Part shown: positions 1 to 8,373 of the stretch, in pieces
How positions within the stretch are numbered: the stretch's first letter is position 1
How the letters are laid out: each line of letters begins with the position of its first letter
Assembly: GCF_009935865.1 (NCBI RefSeq)
Contig: NZ_QWEL01000010.1
Span: 1-64,000 of the forward strand
Source of the DNA: Odoribacter sp. Z80
GTDB taxonomy: Bacteria; Bacteroidota; Bacteroidia; Bacteroidales; Marinifilaceae
Direction: 5' to 3'
DNA: 64,000 nt
Notes under the pieces: model-generated
Database searches by the model: none
Seen by the model: the letters and a program-made list of their open reading frames with translations, nothing else
What the model was told of the DNA's origin: nothing
Translations under genes and position numbers: made by a program

Positions 1-422
1 ATTGCTATTATAATCAACTCACTTCTTTGGATGTAAGCGAGAATACTGCGTTGACCATGTTGGATTGCGGGAATAATCAACTTACCTCTTTGGATGTAAG
101 TAAAAATACTGCGTTGACCATGTTGTATTGCTATTATAATCAACTTACCTCTTTGGATGTAAGCAAAAATACTGCGTTAACCGAGTTGGATTGCTCGGAT
201 AATCAACTCACCTCTTTGGATATAAATAAGAATACTGACTTAACGTACTTGGTCTGTTGTAATAATCCGGGAGACGGGGAGAGCCTTTTTCCGGTAACGG
301 CATGGTTCGACAATGATCATATTCCGGGGGAGATGAAATTCTATTATTCTGATACGCAGTACGGAAAAACCTGGGACTACGATGGCAAAACCATTCGCAT
401 TGACTTCCGGAAAGCGGAGTAA
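1..422 (+). CDS. Leucine-rich-repeat protein, 3' part (5' end outside window)
   Basis: The frame is open at the left edge and ends with TAA at 420-422, so only the C-terminal part is present. It shows four near-identical 21-residue leucine-rich repeats built on the pattern NQLTSLDVSKNTALTxLxC, followed by about 46 residues without repeats (FPVTAWFDNDHIPG onward). Repeats of this kind are common in Bacteroidota surface proteins and form a curved solenoid that usually binds proteins or glycans. No signal peptide or anchor is visible because the N-terminus is missing. A decayed formylglycine-generating-enzyme-like domain starts right after the stop, in another frame, so the original protein may have been longer. 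The ligand is unknown. Confidence 0.75.
   Translation, partial: CYYNQLTSLDVSENTALTMLDCGNNQLTSLDVSKNTALTMLYCYYNQLTSLDVSKNTALTELDCSDNQLTSLDINKNTDLTYLVCCNNPGDGESLFPVTAWFDNDHIPGEMKFYYSDTQYGKTWDYDGKTIRIDFRKAE
12..263 (+). repeat. Four tandem 63-bp coding repeats (LRR units)
   Basis: Copies start at 12, 75, 138 and 201, each opening with AATCAACT and then CTTTGGAT. They differ at only a few positions, which points to recent expansion or gene conversion. Each copy encodes one 21-residue leucine-rich repeat, so copy number could change by recombination without breaking the frame. More copies probably lie to the left of the window. Confidence 0.85.
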
Positions 423-424
423 AT

Positions 425-770
425 AACACGAAATATAGTGGCAGTGCTTCGGTTAATTCGGTTGCCTGGTACCAGGAAAATAGTGATGGAGGAACGCATC
501 CTGTTGGGACGAAGCGTCCTAATGTGCTTGGTTTGTATGACATGAGCGGTAAGGTATGGGAATGGTGTGAGGATTGGTTCGGTGATTACCGTACTTACGA
601 TACACAGAATCCTATCGGTCCTGCAGATGGTCGTGAACGCATTTCCCGCGGTGGTGCTTGGGGGTCCTTGCATATTATTGTCGAGTGTCAATGCGGGGTA
701 TGATGTGCCTGCCATGCGCACAGCCAGTACTGGTTTTCGTGTGGTGATGATTCCTAAGGTTTCCGAATGA
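425..770 (+). pseudogene. Formylglycine-generating-enzyme-like (SUMF1/FGE-sulfatase) domain remnant
   Basis: Reading from 425 gives a typical C-terminal FGE-sulfatase domain: SVAWYQENSDGGTHPVGTK, then PNVLGLYDMSGKVWEWCEDW and SRGGAWGS. The match leaves this frame at about 655-690 and continues in another frame as CPAM-like text ending GFRVVMIP, the usual end of the domain, with TGA at 768-770. There is no start codon for the front part and at least one frameshift, so it is read as a broken gene. It may be the former C-terminal domain of the preceding leucine-rich-repeat protein. In Bacteroidota such domains often lack enzyme activity and occur in surface lipoproteins. Confidence 0.6.
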
Positions 771-782
771 TGATAATACTTG

Positions 783-1475
783 ATGATGTTGAATGATATG
801 GTAAAGAGATATTTTATTTTGCTTGTCGCTCTGCTTTTGTATGTGGTGACACAAGCTCAGGAGAGAGTTTGGAATTCAGCTTTTCTAAAAAATGAAAGTC
901 CTCATACCTTGTACTCATTTCAAGCAGGAATGAGCTGGATGAAGTTTGATGATACTTTTGGAGTGAAAGGCAAACAAGGATATAATGCGACGTTTCGTTT
1001 TATGGATCCATTAAGGAAAGTACCTGGTAATTTTTATTGGGGTATGGAATTCGGATTTGCTTCCCGTGGTTTTGAGAAGGAAAGAAAAGGACATAAAGAA
1101 CATGTAATGGCTCACAGTGTAATTATTTCGCCGGTACAGTTCGGTCATCTTTTCAAAATAAGTAATGTATTGAAAGTGGATATGCGTTTGGGCCTTTATG
1201 CCAGTGGGGATATGGCTGGCGAATACCGGCACAATGCTCTTGAGTGTACTTTAAGCGGAAAAAGCAAAAAGAAGGATCAGTATGGAGATAGGGAGAAACT
1301 GCTTCCGGACGATTGGAAATGGAATTATTTTGATATAGGTGGAAGTGCCGGTTTAGGTATTGTGTTTTGTATGTTCAATCTTGATTTCAGTTACCGGTAC
1401 GGTTTATTGGAGGCGGCAAAAAATACGGATTGGCATACTCGTGTAACGACTTTTCAAGTGGGTGTTGTATTTTAA
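783..1475 (+). CDS. Putative outer-membrane beta-barrel protein
   Basis: About 230 residues. The N-terminus has a signal peptide (KRYFILLVALLLYVVTQAQ) with likely cleavage after AQA. The mature part alternates polar and hydrophobic residues, is rich in Tyr, Phe and Gly, and ends in a final strand TTFQVGVVF closed by Phe, as expected for a barrel recognised by BamA. This fits the broad PorT/OmpW-like small-barrel group of Bacteroidota. The start is uncertain: ATG at 783, 786 and 798 are in frame, and 798 gives the cleanest signal peptide. Lipoprotein genes follow directly, so it may be the outer-membrane part of that envelope locus. The function is unknown. Confidence 0.65.
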   Translation: MMLNDMVKRYFILLVALLLYVVTQAQERVWNSAFLKNESPHTLYSFQAGMSWMKFDDTFGVKGKQGYNATFRFMDPLRKVPGNFYWGMEFGFASRGFEKERKGHKEHVMAHSVIISPVQFGHLFKISNVLKVDMRLGLYASGDMAGEYRHNALECTLSGKSKKKDQYGDREKLLPDDWKWNYFDIGGSAGLGIVFCMFNLDFSYRYGLLEAAKNTDWHTRVTTFQVGVVF

Positions 1476-1493
1476 TGTATAATCGAATCAAAT

Positions 1494-1844
1494 ATGAAAA
1501 GATATAGGAAATTTGGAACAATAGTGTGCTTGGCATGGTTGATTGCATGGAGTGCGGCTTGTTCGGCCGAGGATACGGAGATTTATGGTGCCCTGTACGG
1601 CACAGTGACCGATTCCGATACCGGAGTGCCGGTAGAAAATGCCAGCGTGACGCTTGCTCCGTCATCTCAGGTCAAAACGACAAATAAAAATGGCACATTC
1701 CGTTTTGACAATTTAGACTCCCGGCAATATACCGTCAGTGTTATATGTCATGGTTATCAGGCTAATTCCAGAGGCGTGAATGCCATTGCCGGAGAAGATG
1801 TACAAGTAGATATTTCTTTAATACCGATTAGTAATAATGAATGA
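1494..1844 (+). CDS. Lipoprotein with carboxypeptidase-regulatory-like domain
   Basis: 116 residues. It has a signal peptide with a lipobox-like end (AWSAAC, Cys about 23), so it should be lipidated and attached to the envelope. The rest is one carboxypeptidase-regulatory-like beta-sandwich: GTVTDSDTGVPVENASVTLAP, then TTNKNGTFRFDNL and YTVSVICHGYQ. Such domains are structural or binding modules without catalysis. The stop overlaps the start of the next lipoprotein gene by four bases, which indicates translational coupling. With the next two genes it forms a run of lipoproteins sharing this domain. Confidence 0.75.
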   Translation: MKRYRKFGTIVCLAWLIAWSAACSAEDTEIYGALYGTVTDSDTGVPVENASVTLAPSSQVKTTNKNGTFRFDNLDSRQYTVSVICHGYQANSRGVNAIAGEDVQVDISLIPISNNE

Positions 1845-2236
1845 TGATGAAACGAATCCTTGGTTTCCTTTTTGTTTTCTTTTTGTTTTTCGGCTGTACA
1901 AAAGAAGAGTTCGGCAGTATTTCAGGATTGATTTATGATCCGGAAACGATAACTCCTAAAGCAGGGGTAACAGTTGAATTGTCCTATGATTTGGCTTATT
2001 GCTCGTTTCCAGATAAATGTAAACATACAGAAACTATATTGAGCGATAGCAAAGGCGAGTTTTCTTTTACGGATTTGGAAGAAGGAACCTATACGCTTCG
2101 AATTGTTGTCGGCAAATCTCAACAGTGGGACGATGACAACGATGACTGGGTATGGGGGAATGGCTATCTGGAGAAAAAGATTGAACTCTCAGCGGGTGCA
2201 CAGATGGAATTGGATATTCCATATACAAAAAATTAA
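1841..2236 (+). CDS. Small lipoprotein, carboxypeptidase-regulatory-like fold
   Basis: 131 residues. The N-terminal signal peptide ends in a lipobox (LFFGC, Cys about 19) followed by TKEE. The body resembles one regulatory-like beta-sandwich: GSISGLIYDPETITPKAGVTV, then SDSKGEFSFTDLEEGTYTLRI. It carries a highly acidic stretch, DDDNDDW, near residue 105. It overlaps the upstream gene by four bases and sits 13 bases before the next lipoprotein gene, so the three are probably co-transcribed. The binding partner is unknown. Confidence 0.7.
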   Translation: MMMKRILGFLFVFFLFFGCTKEEFGSISGLIYDPETITPKAGVTVELSYDLAYCSFPDKCKHTETILSDSKGEFSFTDLEEGTYTLRIVVGKSQQWDDDNDDWVWGNGYLEKKIELSAGAQMELDIPYTKN

Positions 2237-2249
2237 AAACTACATACTT

Positions 2250-3782
2250 ATGAATAAACTCGTTTATTTGTTTGTCGTTTTCTTGTTTTTTTCTTGCTCA
2301 AAAAATGAAGAGGAGAAAACAATAACCGGAATTTACGGCACGGTTTCCGATGTTAGCGGTGAACCGGTGGATGCTGCAATTGTAACGTTAGGACCTGATG
2401 GTTTTTCAACCAAGACTGGAACGAACGGAAGTTATTCATTTGAATTGTTAAAAGGAGGCATTTATACGATTTGCGCGGAAAAAGAGAATTACGTACCCCA
2501 GAAAGCGAATGTTATGGTGAAAACCGGAAGCAATGAAAAGTGTGACTTGACGATAAAACTTACTCCTGCAATAATTATGATTTCCCCGGATGCATTGGAT
2601 TTTGAAGAAGAATTGACAACACGTGCATTCAGCATAACGAATGACGGTTATGAACTTCTTAAATGGCAGATCAAGAAAGATTGCGATTGGATTAAGGAAG
2701 TTATGCCTGATAGCGGTGTATTGGCGAAAGGCAGAACAGAGGCGATTACGGTAGTTATTGACCGTAACTTGCTTTCCGATGGAAAGAATGAAACAAACCT
2801 TGTCGTCAGTTCTTCCACGAGTGGTAACGCTGAGGTGAGGGTCTGTGCGACAGGAACGGGACAAAGGAAACTCATGGTAAATATGCTAAGAACTTATCCG
2901 TTGACTACTGCGGCTATATTGAATGGAGAAATTATCCATGCCGGAATTCCGGCTTATACGGAGCGGGGATTTGTATATCATACGGAACCTGCTCCAACAC
3001 TGAAAAAGACATTGGCAAAGTTGTCGTGTTCAGTAAACAGTGAAAAGAAGTATTCTTATCGCCTTTACGATTTACCTCAAGGCAAGACCTATTATGTACG
3101 TGCTTATGCAAGCAATGGCAGGGATACTGTGTATAGTACTAATGAGGATTGTTTTGTCACGGCAGAGTCGAAGCCGGAAGTCGAAACGATTGAGGCTACG
3201 GATATAAGCAACGGAACAGCAACGTTGTATGGAAAGATTCTCAGTGTTGGAGATCCGGTATACACGGAGCGAGGATTTGTTTACGGAAAGCGGCAGGATA
3301 TAACAATATATGACGGCAATAAAGTAGTAAAGGACAGCAGCGGTGTGGAGGGGACGTATAGTCTTTGGCTCTCGAATATACCAATTCCATGTTATTTTCG
3401 TGCCTATGTCACGAATAAAGTGGGTACCTCTTATGGAGAACCGATTAAAGTGGAAAATACGGAATTTATAGAATTGACTGCCGCTGGAATAGCTGTACAA
3501 AATGAAGATATAGGAAACAATGATTGGGCGTCTGTAAATGCCATGTGTGATAATTCTACCTTGGGAGGTTATACGGATTGGCGTCTTCCGACCAAAGATG
3601 AATTGATGAAGTTGTATACAAATCGAAATGAAATAAAGGGATTTAGCAACGAGTCTTATTGGAGTTCTACTCCTTATTCCGCCTACGGTGATTATTGTTG
3701 TGTAAGTTTTTATAATGGAACTCTAAGTTCCGGTTATAAAAGTGTGAATAAATCAGCACGTTGTGTGCGTTCTCTCAAATAA
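2250..3782 (+). CDS. Multidomain lipoprotein: regulatory-like, BACON, Fn3-like repeats, DUF1566/Lcl C-terminal domain
   Basis: 510 residues from ATG 2250. The frame stays open further upstream, but 2250 gives a proper signal peptide with lipobox FFSC. Order of domains: a carboxypeptidase-regulatory-like sandwich (about 25-105, GTVSDVSGEPVDAAIV); a BACON-type domain (about 108-205, SPDALDFEEE to CDWIKEV); two Fn3-like modules that share the phrase YTERGFVY (about 210-300 and 305-395); and a C-terminal DUF1566/Lcl-type domain (WRLPTKDELMKLY, YWSSTPY, ending ARCVRSLK). All are surface-protein modules without clear catalytic residues. The repeated Fn3-like units suggest internal duplication. It probably binds polymer or protein at the cell surface; this is inference. 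Confidence 0.75.
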   Translation: MNKLVYLFVVFLFFSCSKNEEEKTITGIYGTVSDVSGEPVDAAIVTLGPDGFSTKTGTNGSYSFELLKGGIYTICAEKENYVPQKANVMVKTGSNEKCDLTIKLTPAIIMISPDALDFEEELTTRAFSITNDGYELLKWQIKKDCDWIKEVMPDSGVLAKGRTEAITVVIDRNLLSDGKNETNLVVSSSTSGNAEVRVCATGTGQRKLMVNMLRTYPLTTAAILNGEIIHAGIPAYTERGFVYHTEPAPTLKKTLAKLSCSVNSEKKYSYRLYDLPQGKTYYVRAYASNGRDTVYSTNEDCFVTAESKPEVETIEATDISNGTATLYGKILSVGDPVYTERGFVYGKRQDITIYDGNKVVKDSSGVEGTYSLWLSNIPIPCYFRAYVTNKVGTSYGEPIKVENTEFIELTAAGIAVQNEDIGNNDWASVNAMCDNSTLGGYTDWRLPTKDELMKLYTNRNEIKGFSNESYWSSTPYSAYGDYCCVSFYNGTLSSGYKSVNKSARCVRSLK

Positions 3783-3793
3783 ATAGAATAGTT

Positions 3794-4423
3794 ATGAAGG
3801 AAATAGTCATTTGGGGAATAACGGTTTGGATGTTTGTGACTTGTATGAATGTATCAGCATAAAATAAAAAGTCCATTGGACCACCAAATAAAGCTTATAT
3901 TAAAGCAATGAAAAAGGAAGGATGGTATGTAAGAGATGGTCGTTCCTTGTCTGTTGCTTTTGCACGTTTTGATAGCCTTTATTACAGACACCGATTTTCC
4001 GGTGGAATCATCGGTTTTTCTTATGGACAAGACGGGCCAACTGCAATTTTTAAAGCAGAAGAAGATGCTATAACAAAATGTGTCGAATCAATTTTGGGGT
4101 TGTATATGGAATCCAGAATGATACGTTGGCTTGATGACAGTACATTTAAATCTGCCAAAGATATGATTTTTGGGAATTTCCCAATGCCCGAATTTGTTTT
4201 GCTTCGCGACAAAGGATATGGATATTATGATTGTCAGAGTTATTATTTTATCGATGAAAATACACGTGATAAAATGCGAGATATGCTCAAAGATATACCT
4301 GTTAAAGTTAAAGGGAAAAGTATTATAGACCAAATAGACGCAATTTTGTTTGATGAAAAACGCTTTAGAGAAACGTATCGCAAAAAACTGGAAGAATTTC
4401 GAAAACAGAAGAGTAGTAAATAG
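3794..4423 (+). pseudogene. Secreted LPP20-like protein gene split by a nonsense codon at 3860
   Basis: ATG at 3794 opens a signal peptide (MKEIVIWGITVWMFVTCMNVSA) that stops at TAA 3860-3862. The same frame then runs on without a break to TAG at 4421-4423. TAA at the expected signal-peptide junction (NVSA then stop) is one base from CAA (Gln), and AQ is the usual start of mature proteins here, so one C-to-T change is the simplest explanation. An internal ATG at 3908 could still make a 171-residue protein, but without export. The tail FDEKRFRETYRKKLEEFRKQ matches the tail of the next gene product, so they are paralogues. The function is unknown. Confidence 0.7.
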
Positions 4424-4443
4424 TTATTTAATTTTTAAATTTA

Positions 4444-5118
4444 ATGAACATGAAAAGATTGTTATTTATTTGTATTGGTATTATTATTTTTTGTGGTTCT
4501 TGCAGGACATCGAAGCAATATTCACGAATGCCCGAACGGCAATCGAGAGAATATCAGCAACGGGAGTGGGTCCGTCAAGATAATGCAGGTATTCAACAGG
4601 AGCCGCAGCAAAAAAGTACTCCGGTTAAGAAGATAGAAGAAGAGGCTGACGAATGTGAGAGGGCTTCCTGGGATTATTCCGACGGACGTTTGAAAGCGTA
4701 TGCGTCGGCGATAGATGAAGACCGGGACTTTGCCCGCCAACAGGCTGCGGTTTTAGCGCGGGGACAATTGGCTTCTGATATTCAGGCGTTGATTACAAAC
4801 GTCATGAAGATTTATCGTGGGACAGTTTCTAAGAATAGTGTTGCTACAGCCAGCCGTAGTGCCAAGCAAACTGTAGATCAGATAACTGAAGAATGTCTGG
4901 CAAATACGACAATTGTGTGTTCTAAGCGTTATATCGTAGGTGACAAATATGAGAGTGTGGTTTGTGTCAGTCAGGTGGGAACGATAGAAGAGGCTGCAAA
5001 AAAAGCAGTACTTGCAGAAGATGCTGTTTTGGAAGTTGAATTTGACGAACAACGTTTTCGTCAATCTTATCAAGAGGAAGTAGAACGTTATCGCCAAGAA
5101 AAGAGGAATAATCGTTAA
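4444..5118 (+). CDS. LPP20-like lipoprotein
   Basis: 224 residues. The signal peptide ends in a lipobox (IFCGSC, Cys about 20). A Gln/Arg/Glu-rich linker follows (about 22-75), then a domain with DGRLKAYASAIDEDRDFARQQAAVLARGQLASDIQ and later VVCVSQVG, which resembles the LPP20 lipoprotein family. The C-terminus, FDEQRFRQSYQEEVERYRQE, is a charged helix that nearly repeats the end of the preceding broken gene. LPP20-type proteins sit in the outer membrane, and their exact job is not known. The gene lies 20 bases after its paralogue and 8 bases before the next gene, so these are likely one operon. Confidence 0.65.
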   Translation: MNMKRLLFICIGIIIFCGSCRTSKQYSRMPERQSREYQQREWVRQDNAGIQQEPQQKSTPVKKIEEEADECERASWDYSDGRLKAYASAIDEDRDFARQQAAVLARGQLASDIQALITNVMKIYRGTVSKNSVATASRSAKQTVDQITEECLANTTIVCSKRYIVGDKYESVVCVSQVGTIEEAAKKAVLAEDAVLEVEFDEQRFRQSYQEEVERYRQEKRNNR

Positions 5119-5126
5119 TTCATGAT

Positions 5127-5996
5127 ATGGGAGCTTTTGTTCATTTTATAATATTGTTTGTATTTGTCTTGGGTTTCCATTTGAAAGCCCAGGACAAATC
5201 AGACAGGTATAAGCCAAAGTGGCTGGTCAAAGAAGTCCCTGAGCAGAATGATGCCTATTTGTTTGAACGGGCGTATGGTGATGGAAAATCTTTGGATGAA
5301 GCCCGGCAACATTGCTTTATTAATCTCATCACAAAATTGGAACATGAGCGTGGGATTGTTGTGAGTTCTAAGTTCAGAGGTAGTTCACATTTGACAAGAG
5401 AAAGTTATTCCAAAACAAAAGATTTTTCAATGGAGTGTGAAGAAAATGGTAAAAAAATCACTCTTATAAGTCGTGTGGTAGATGAGTATTGGCAAAGAAA
5501 TCGCCAAGGGGAATACGGCTGTTTTGTGCTGTATAGTATTGCTAACCTTGCTAATTCGCAATTGCCGGAAGATTATGTGAATGTTTCGGCGTGTTATGGT
5601 TTTGATGCTTTGTGGCGTTCGGCAATTGTGCCGGGCTGGGGGCAATTCCATAAAGGAGCGAATTTGAAAGGAGGCTTGATATTAGGGGGATGTGCAGCTC
5701 TGATTGCAGGAATTATTTTTACGGAAAATCAGCATTCGGATTATGTTCGTAAGATTGTTCAAACGCATAGTGTTAATCTGAAACGGGATTATGCAACCAA
5801 GCGAGACCATTTTGCTACGGGACGCAACATTTGTATCGGTGCTTGTGCAGCTCTCTATATTTATAATTTGGTTGATGCCATTGCTGCTCCCGGAGCCAGA
5901 AGAGTGGTGGTGAATTCTAAAAACAGAAGATATGCTGTTGCACCTGTTATATTGCCAAAGAGTAGTATAGGATTTGCAACTCGTATCACATTCTAA
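5127..5996 (+). CDS. Exported protein with LPP20-like front and DUF5683-like membrane back
   Basis: 289 residues with a signal peptide ending LKAQD. The first half (about 30-150) has the same layout as the LPP20-like neighbours (YGDGKSLDEARQHCFINLITKLE). The second half has RSAIVPGWGQFHKGANLKGGLILGG and a following hydrophobic helix, the PGWGQ signature of DUF5683-like proteins of Bacteroidota, then a second hydrophobic helix (ICIGACAALYIYNLVDAI). It is therefore likely an envelope protein with two membrane segments. The pairing of these two parts suggests it anchors or assembles the neighbouring lipoproteins; that is inference. Confidence 0.6.
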   Translation: MGAFVHFIILFVFVLGFHLKAQDKSDRYKPKWLVKEVPEQNDAYLFERAYGDGKSLDEARQHCFINLITKLEHERGIVVSSKFRGSSHLTRESYSKTKDFSMECEENGKKITLISRVVDEYWQRNRQGEYGCFVLYSIANLANSQLPEDYVNVSACYGFDALWRSAIVPGWGQFHKGANLKGGLILGGCAALIAGIIFTENQHSDYVRKIVQTHSVNLKRDYATKRDHFATGRNICIGACAALYIYNLVDAIAAPGARRVVVNSKNRRYAVAPVILPKSSIGFATRITF

Positions 5997-6041
5997 TGAT
6001 AGATTTTGAATTTTTATATTATTTATGAAATAGATTTTGCT

Positions 6042-6632
6042 ATGAAAAAATTAATTGTTTTCATGATGACAAGTTTGTTGGTTATGTCACAAAGTGTGTT
6101 TGCACAGGACTTTACGATAAATGGCATATCTTCACGCGAAGATATTGGAGGGGTTGATAAACAATGTGGAGAGTCTGACAACGGTTATAGAGCCAAGATA
6201 TTATTTTCCAATTACAACGAATTTCCTGTAATGGTATTATACAGAGTAGCAATATACTACCCCGGTAGTAAAGACTGCACTTTTGGTGATGCACAAACAA
6301 TATTGCTCGGAGCAGGAGAAAAGAGACAAACAGGAACGTATTATGACTACTTAAATGTGGATCGGACGCAAATGATCGTAAGACCATTGAAAAAGTCTCA
6401 GATGAAAACAGTTGCTGGATATTTAGAATATTCAGATGAATTCAAAAGTAAGATGACTCGCAATGAAGCTCTGGAATTTTTAATGAAGTTGCAAAAAGCC
6501 AATTATATGGGACATAATGATTGGAGATTGCCAACGAAAGCAGAGTGTAAGTTTTTCCCAAATAAAAATCCTTTATATGTCAATAGTAATGCGGAATTGT
6601 TAGGTGACTTTATACTTGTAAGAGATAAATAA
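6042..6632 (+). CDS. Exported protein with C-terminal DUF1566-like segment
   Basis: 196 residues from ATG 6042, where a clear signal peptide starts (KKLIVFMMTSLLVMSQSVFAQD). The central part (about 30-120) looks like a beta-sandwich and is not recognised. The end carries NEALEFLMKLQKANYMGHNDWRLPTKAEC, the hallmark of the DUF1566/Lcl domain also seen at the end of the large lipoprotein at 2250-3782, but here the domain is short and lacks the usual YWSS part. It may be a truncated or specialised version. It stands 45 bases after the preceding gene on the same strand. Confidence 0.6.
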   Translation: MKKLIVFMMTSLLVMSQSVFAQDFTINGISSREDIGGVDKQCGESDNGYRAKILFSNYNEFPVMVLYRVAIYYPGSKDCTFGDAQTILLGAGEKRQTGTYYDYLNVDRTQMIVRPLKKSQMKTVAGYLEYSDEFKSKMTRNEALEFLMKLQKANYMGHNDWRLPTKAECKFFPNKNPLYVNSNAELLGDFILVRDK

Positions 6633-6690
6633 TTATATGTAATTTGAAGTCTTCTGTAAAATAAGGGAATATTTAATCAATAGAACGATA

Positions 6691-8198
6691 ATGGAAAAAT
6701 GGAAGATAGGAGTACTTCTTTGTATTATTTGTGTATCAAGAAGTATTTCTGCCCAGACCTTTGAAGACTATAAACGGCAGGCGAAGCGGGAGTTTGAGGC
6801 CTACCGTGAAAAGACGCAGCGGGATTTCAGTGCTTACCGCGACAGTGTGAATGCCGAATTTGCCAGATACATACGGGAGGCGTGGAAAAAGCGTGATGCC
6901 AAACCGGCTGTTCCCCTGCCGGAACGGCCGGAACCGCCCAAGCCGGTGGTGAAGGACCCGGAGCGGGAACCGTCGCAGGATACGCTGCCTTTTGAGTTGG
7001 TGGACCCGTATGGACCTTCACGGCCCCGATTGCAACCGGTGAATCCCCGTCCCCAGCCGTTTGTGCCGTTGGATGTCCCGGTACCCGATGTGCCGGAATT
7101 GAAACCGGTGCGGCCGGCGTTCTTGGTTGGCTTTTACGGCGGTTCTTATGCGTTGCCGTTGACGAATGCCCAGCGTTTCGAGTTGAAAGGTGTGGACGAA
7201 AACAGTGTGGCGGATGCGTGGCTGCGCCTTTCGGAGGAGGATTATCTGCCTTTGTTGGCTGCCTGTATGCGTTAGCGGGACAGTCTGCTGTTGTGTGACT
7301 GGGGATATGTTCGCTTTTTGGAGAAAATGACCGGGGCGTTTTTCCCCGAATCGCGGCAGAACGAGGCGCGGTTGCTGCAAATGTTTATCCTGACGCAATC
7401 GGGGTATAAGGTGCGTATCGCCCGGAGCGGAACCCGGCTTTGCCTGTTATTGCCCACCCGGGATATGGTGTACGGGTATTCTTATATCGAACGGGACGGG
7501 ATGAGATATTATATTCTTCCGTCTGATGAAAAAGGGCCGTATTATGTGATGGAACACGCCTTTCCGAAAGAACAGCAGTTTTCGATGGAAATGCCGGTGA
7601 TGCCGTTCCTGTCCTCTGCTCCGGCAGCCCGGCGCCAGCTTTGTTCGAAAGCCTATCCGGAACTGATGGCGACCGTGTCGGTCAACAAAAATCTGATGGA
7701 TTTTTATACAGACTATCCGCAGACATCCTGGAATGTCTATGTGCGGGCATCACTGAGCACGGAGGCGAAAGCCGCGATGTATCCGGTGTTGCAGGCTGCC
7801 GTCGGTGGTAAGGAAAAGCGTGTGGCTGCCGGTATGTTGCTGAATTTCGTGCAGACGGCTTTCGACTACCGGACGGACGGCGAGCAGTTCGGTTATGAAC
7901 GCCCCTCTTTCCCGATGAGACACTTTTTTATCCGTACAGCGATTGCGAGGACCGGGCCATCCTTTATGCGGTGCTGGTACGTGAATTATTGGGATTAGAC
8001 GTGGTTTTGCTGCATTACCCGAATCATTTGGCCACTGCTGTCGCCTCGGGTGACGATGTGCCGGGCGATTATCTGATGTTGGACGGACGTAAATACCTTG
8101 TGTGCGATCCGACGTATATCAACGCGGGCATTGGCGAGGCTATGCCTCAATATAAGCAGATTAAGGCGGAAGTGATGCGTGTGGCGGAGTTGAAGTGA
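6691..8198 (+). pseudogene. Secreted transglutaminase-like protein gene with in-frame TAG and one-base deletion
   Basis: The first part (6691-7275) encodes a signal peptide (ending SISAQ), a charged helical stretch (KRQAKREFEAYREK) and a Pro-rich linker, then meets TAG at 7273-7275. The same frame continues to about 7905, where a C run (7902-7905) appears one C short; restoring it joins the frame to the end at 8198. The repaired C-terminus reads YSDCEDRAILYAVLVREL, then YPNHLATAV and VCDPTY, which supplies the Cys, His and Asp triad of a transglutaminase-like (papain-fold) domain. CAG-to-TAG would explain the stop. Two lesions make a pseudogene likely, unless one is a sequencing error. The substrate is unknown. 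Confidence 0.75.
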
Positions 8199-8220
8199 GG
8201 TGTGATTAAAATCCCAATAA

Positions 8221-8297
8221 AAGAAAATAAACCGGTTGAAATTTCAGCCGGTTTTTCTTTTATAAAATAGTTAGGTGTAATCTGGTATGTAGGTGTC
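8221..8297 (+). repeat. Interspersed composite repeat, copy 1 (hairpin plus conserved tail)
   Basis: About 77 bases consisting of a GC-rich hairpin, an A/T-rich spacer and the tail GTAATCTGGTATGTAGGT. The whole unit matches 28828-28905 read on the minus strand, and its right half (from ATAAAATAGTT) matches 29960-29995. All copies lie between genes, next to decayed genes or an accessory operon. It codes for nothing visible. Confidence 0.7.
8229..8260. terminator. Rho-independent terminator, usable in both directions
   Basis: AAACCGGTTGAAA is followed directly by TTTCAGCCGGTTT (8229-8254), a 13-bp stem with one G-T pair, and then by TTTTTCTTTT. The minus strand also has a U-rich run after the stem. 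It ends the decayed surface-protein operon and may also stop transcripts running out of higA. Confidence 0.8.
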
Positions 8298-8373
8298 ATG
8301 TCATCAAACAGTCAATAAACTTAACTCAACATCGGGAATGATAACATCCGCAAGTTTGTCCTTGACAAGGAAT

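Noticed and set aside
12-263. Regular tandem repeats that could suggest a CRISPR-like array
   Set aside because: The period is 63 bases with no distinct spacers, and every unit translates into one leucine-rich repeat in a single open frame.
3860-7275. Stop codons TAA and TAG in Gln positions as a sign of a changed genetic code
   Set aside because: Ordinary genes in the window end with TAA, TAG (for example mraY) and TGA at the expected places, and none of the housekeeping genes carries internal stops.
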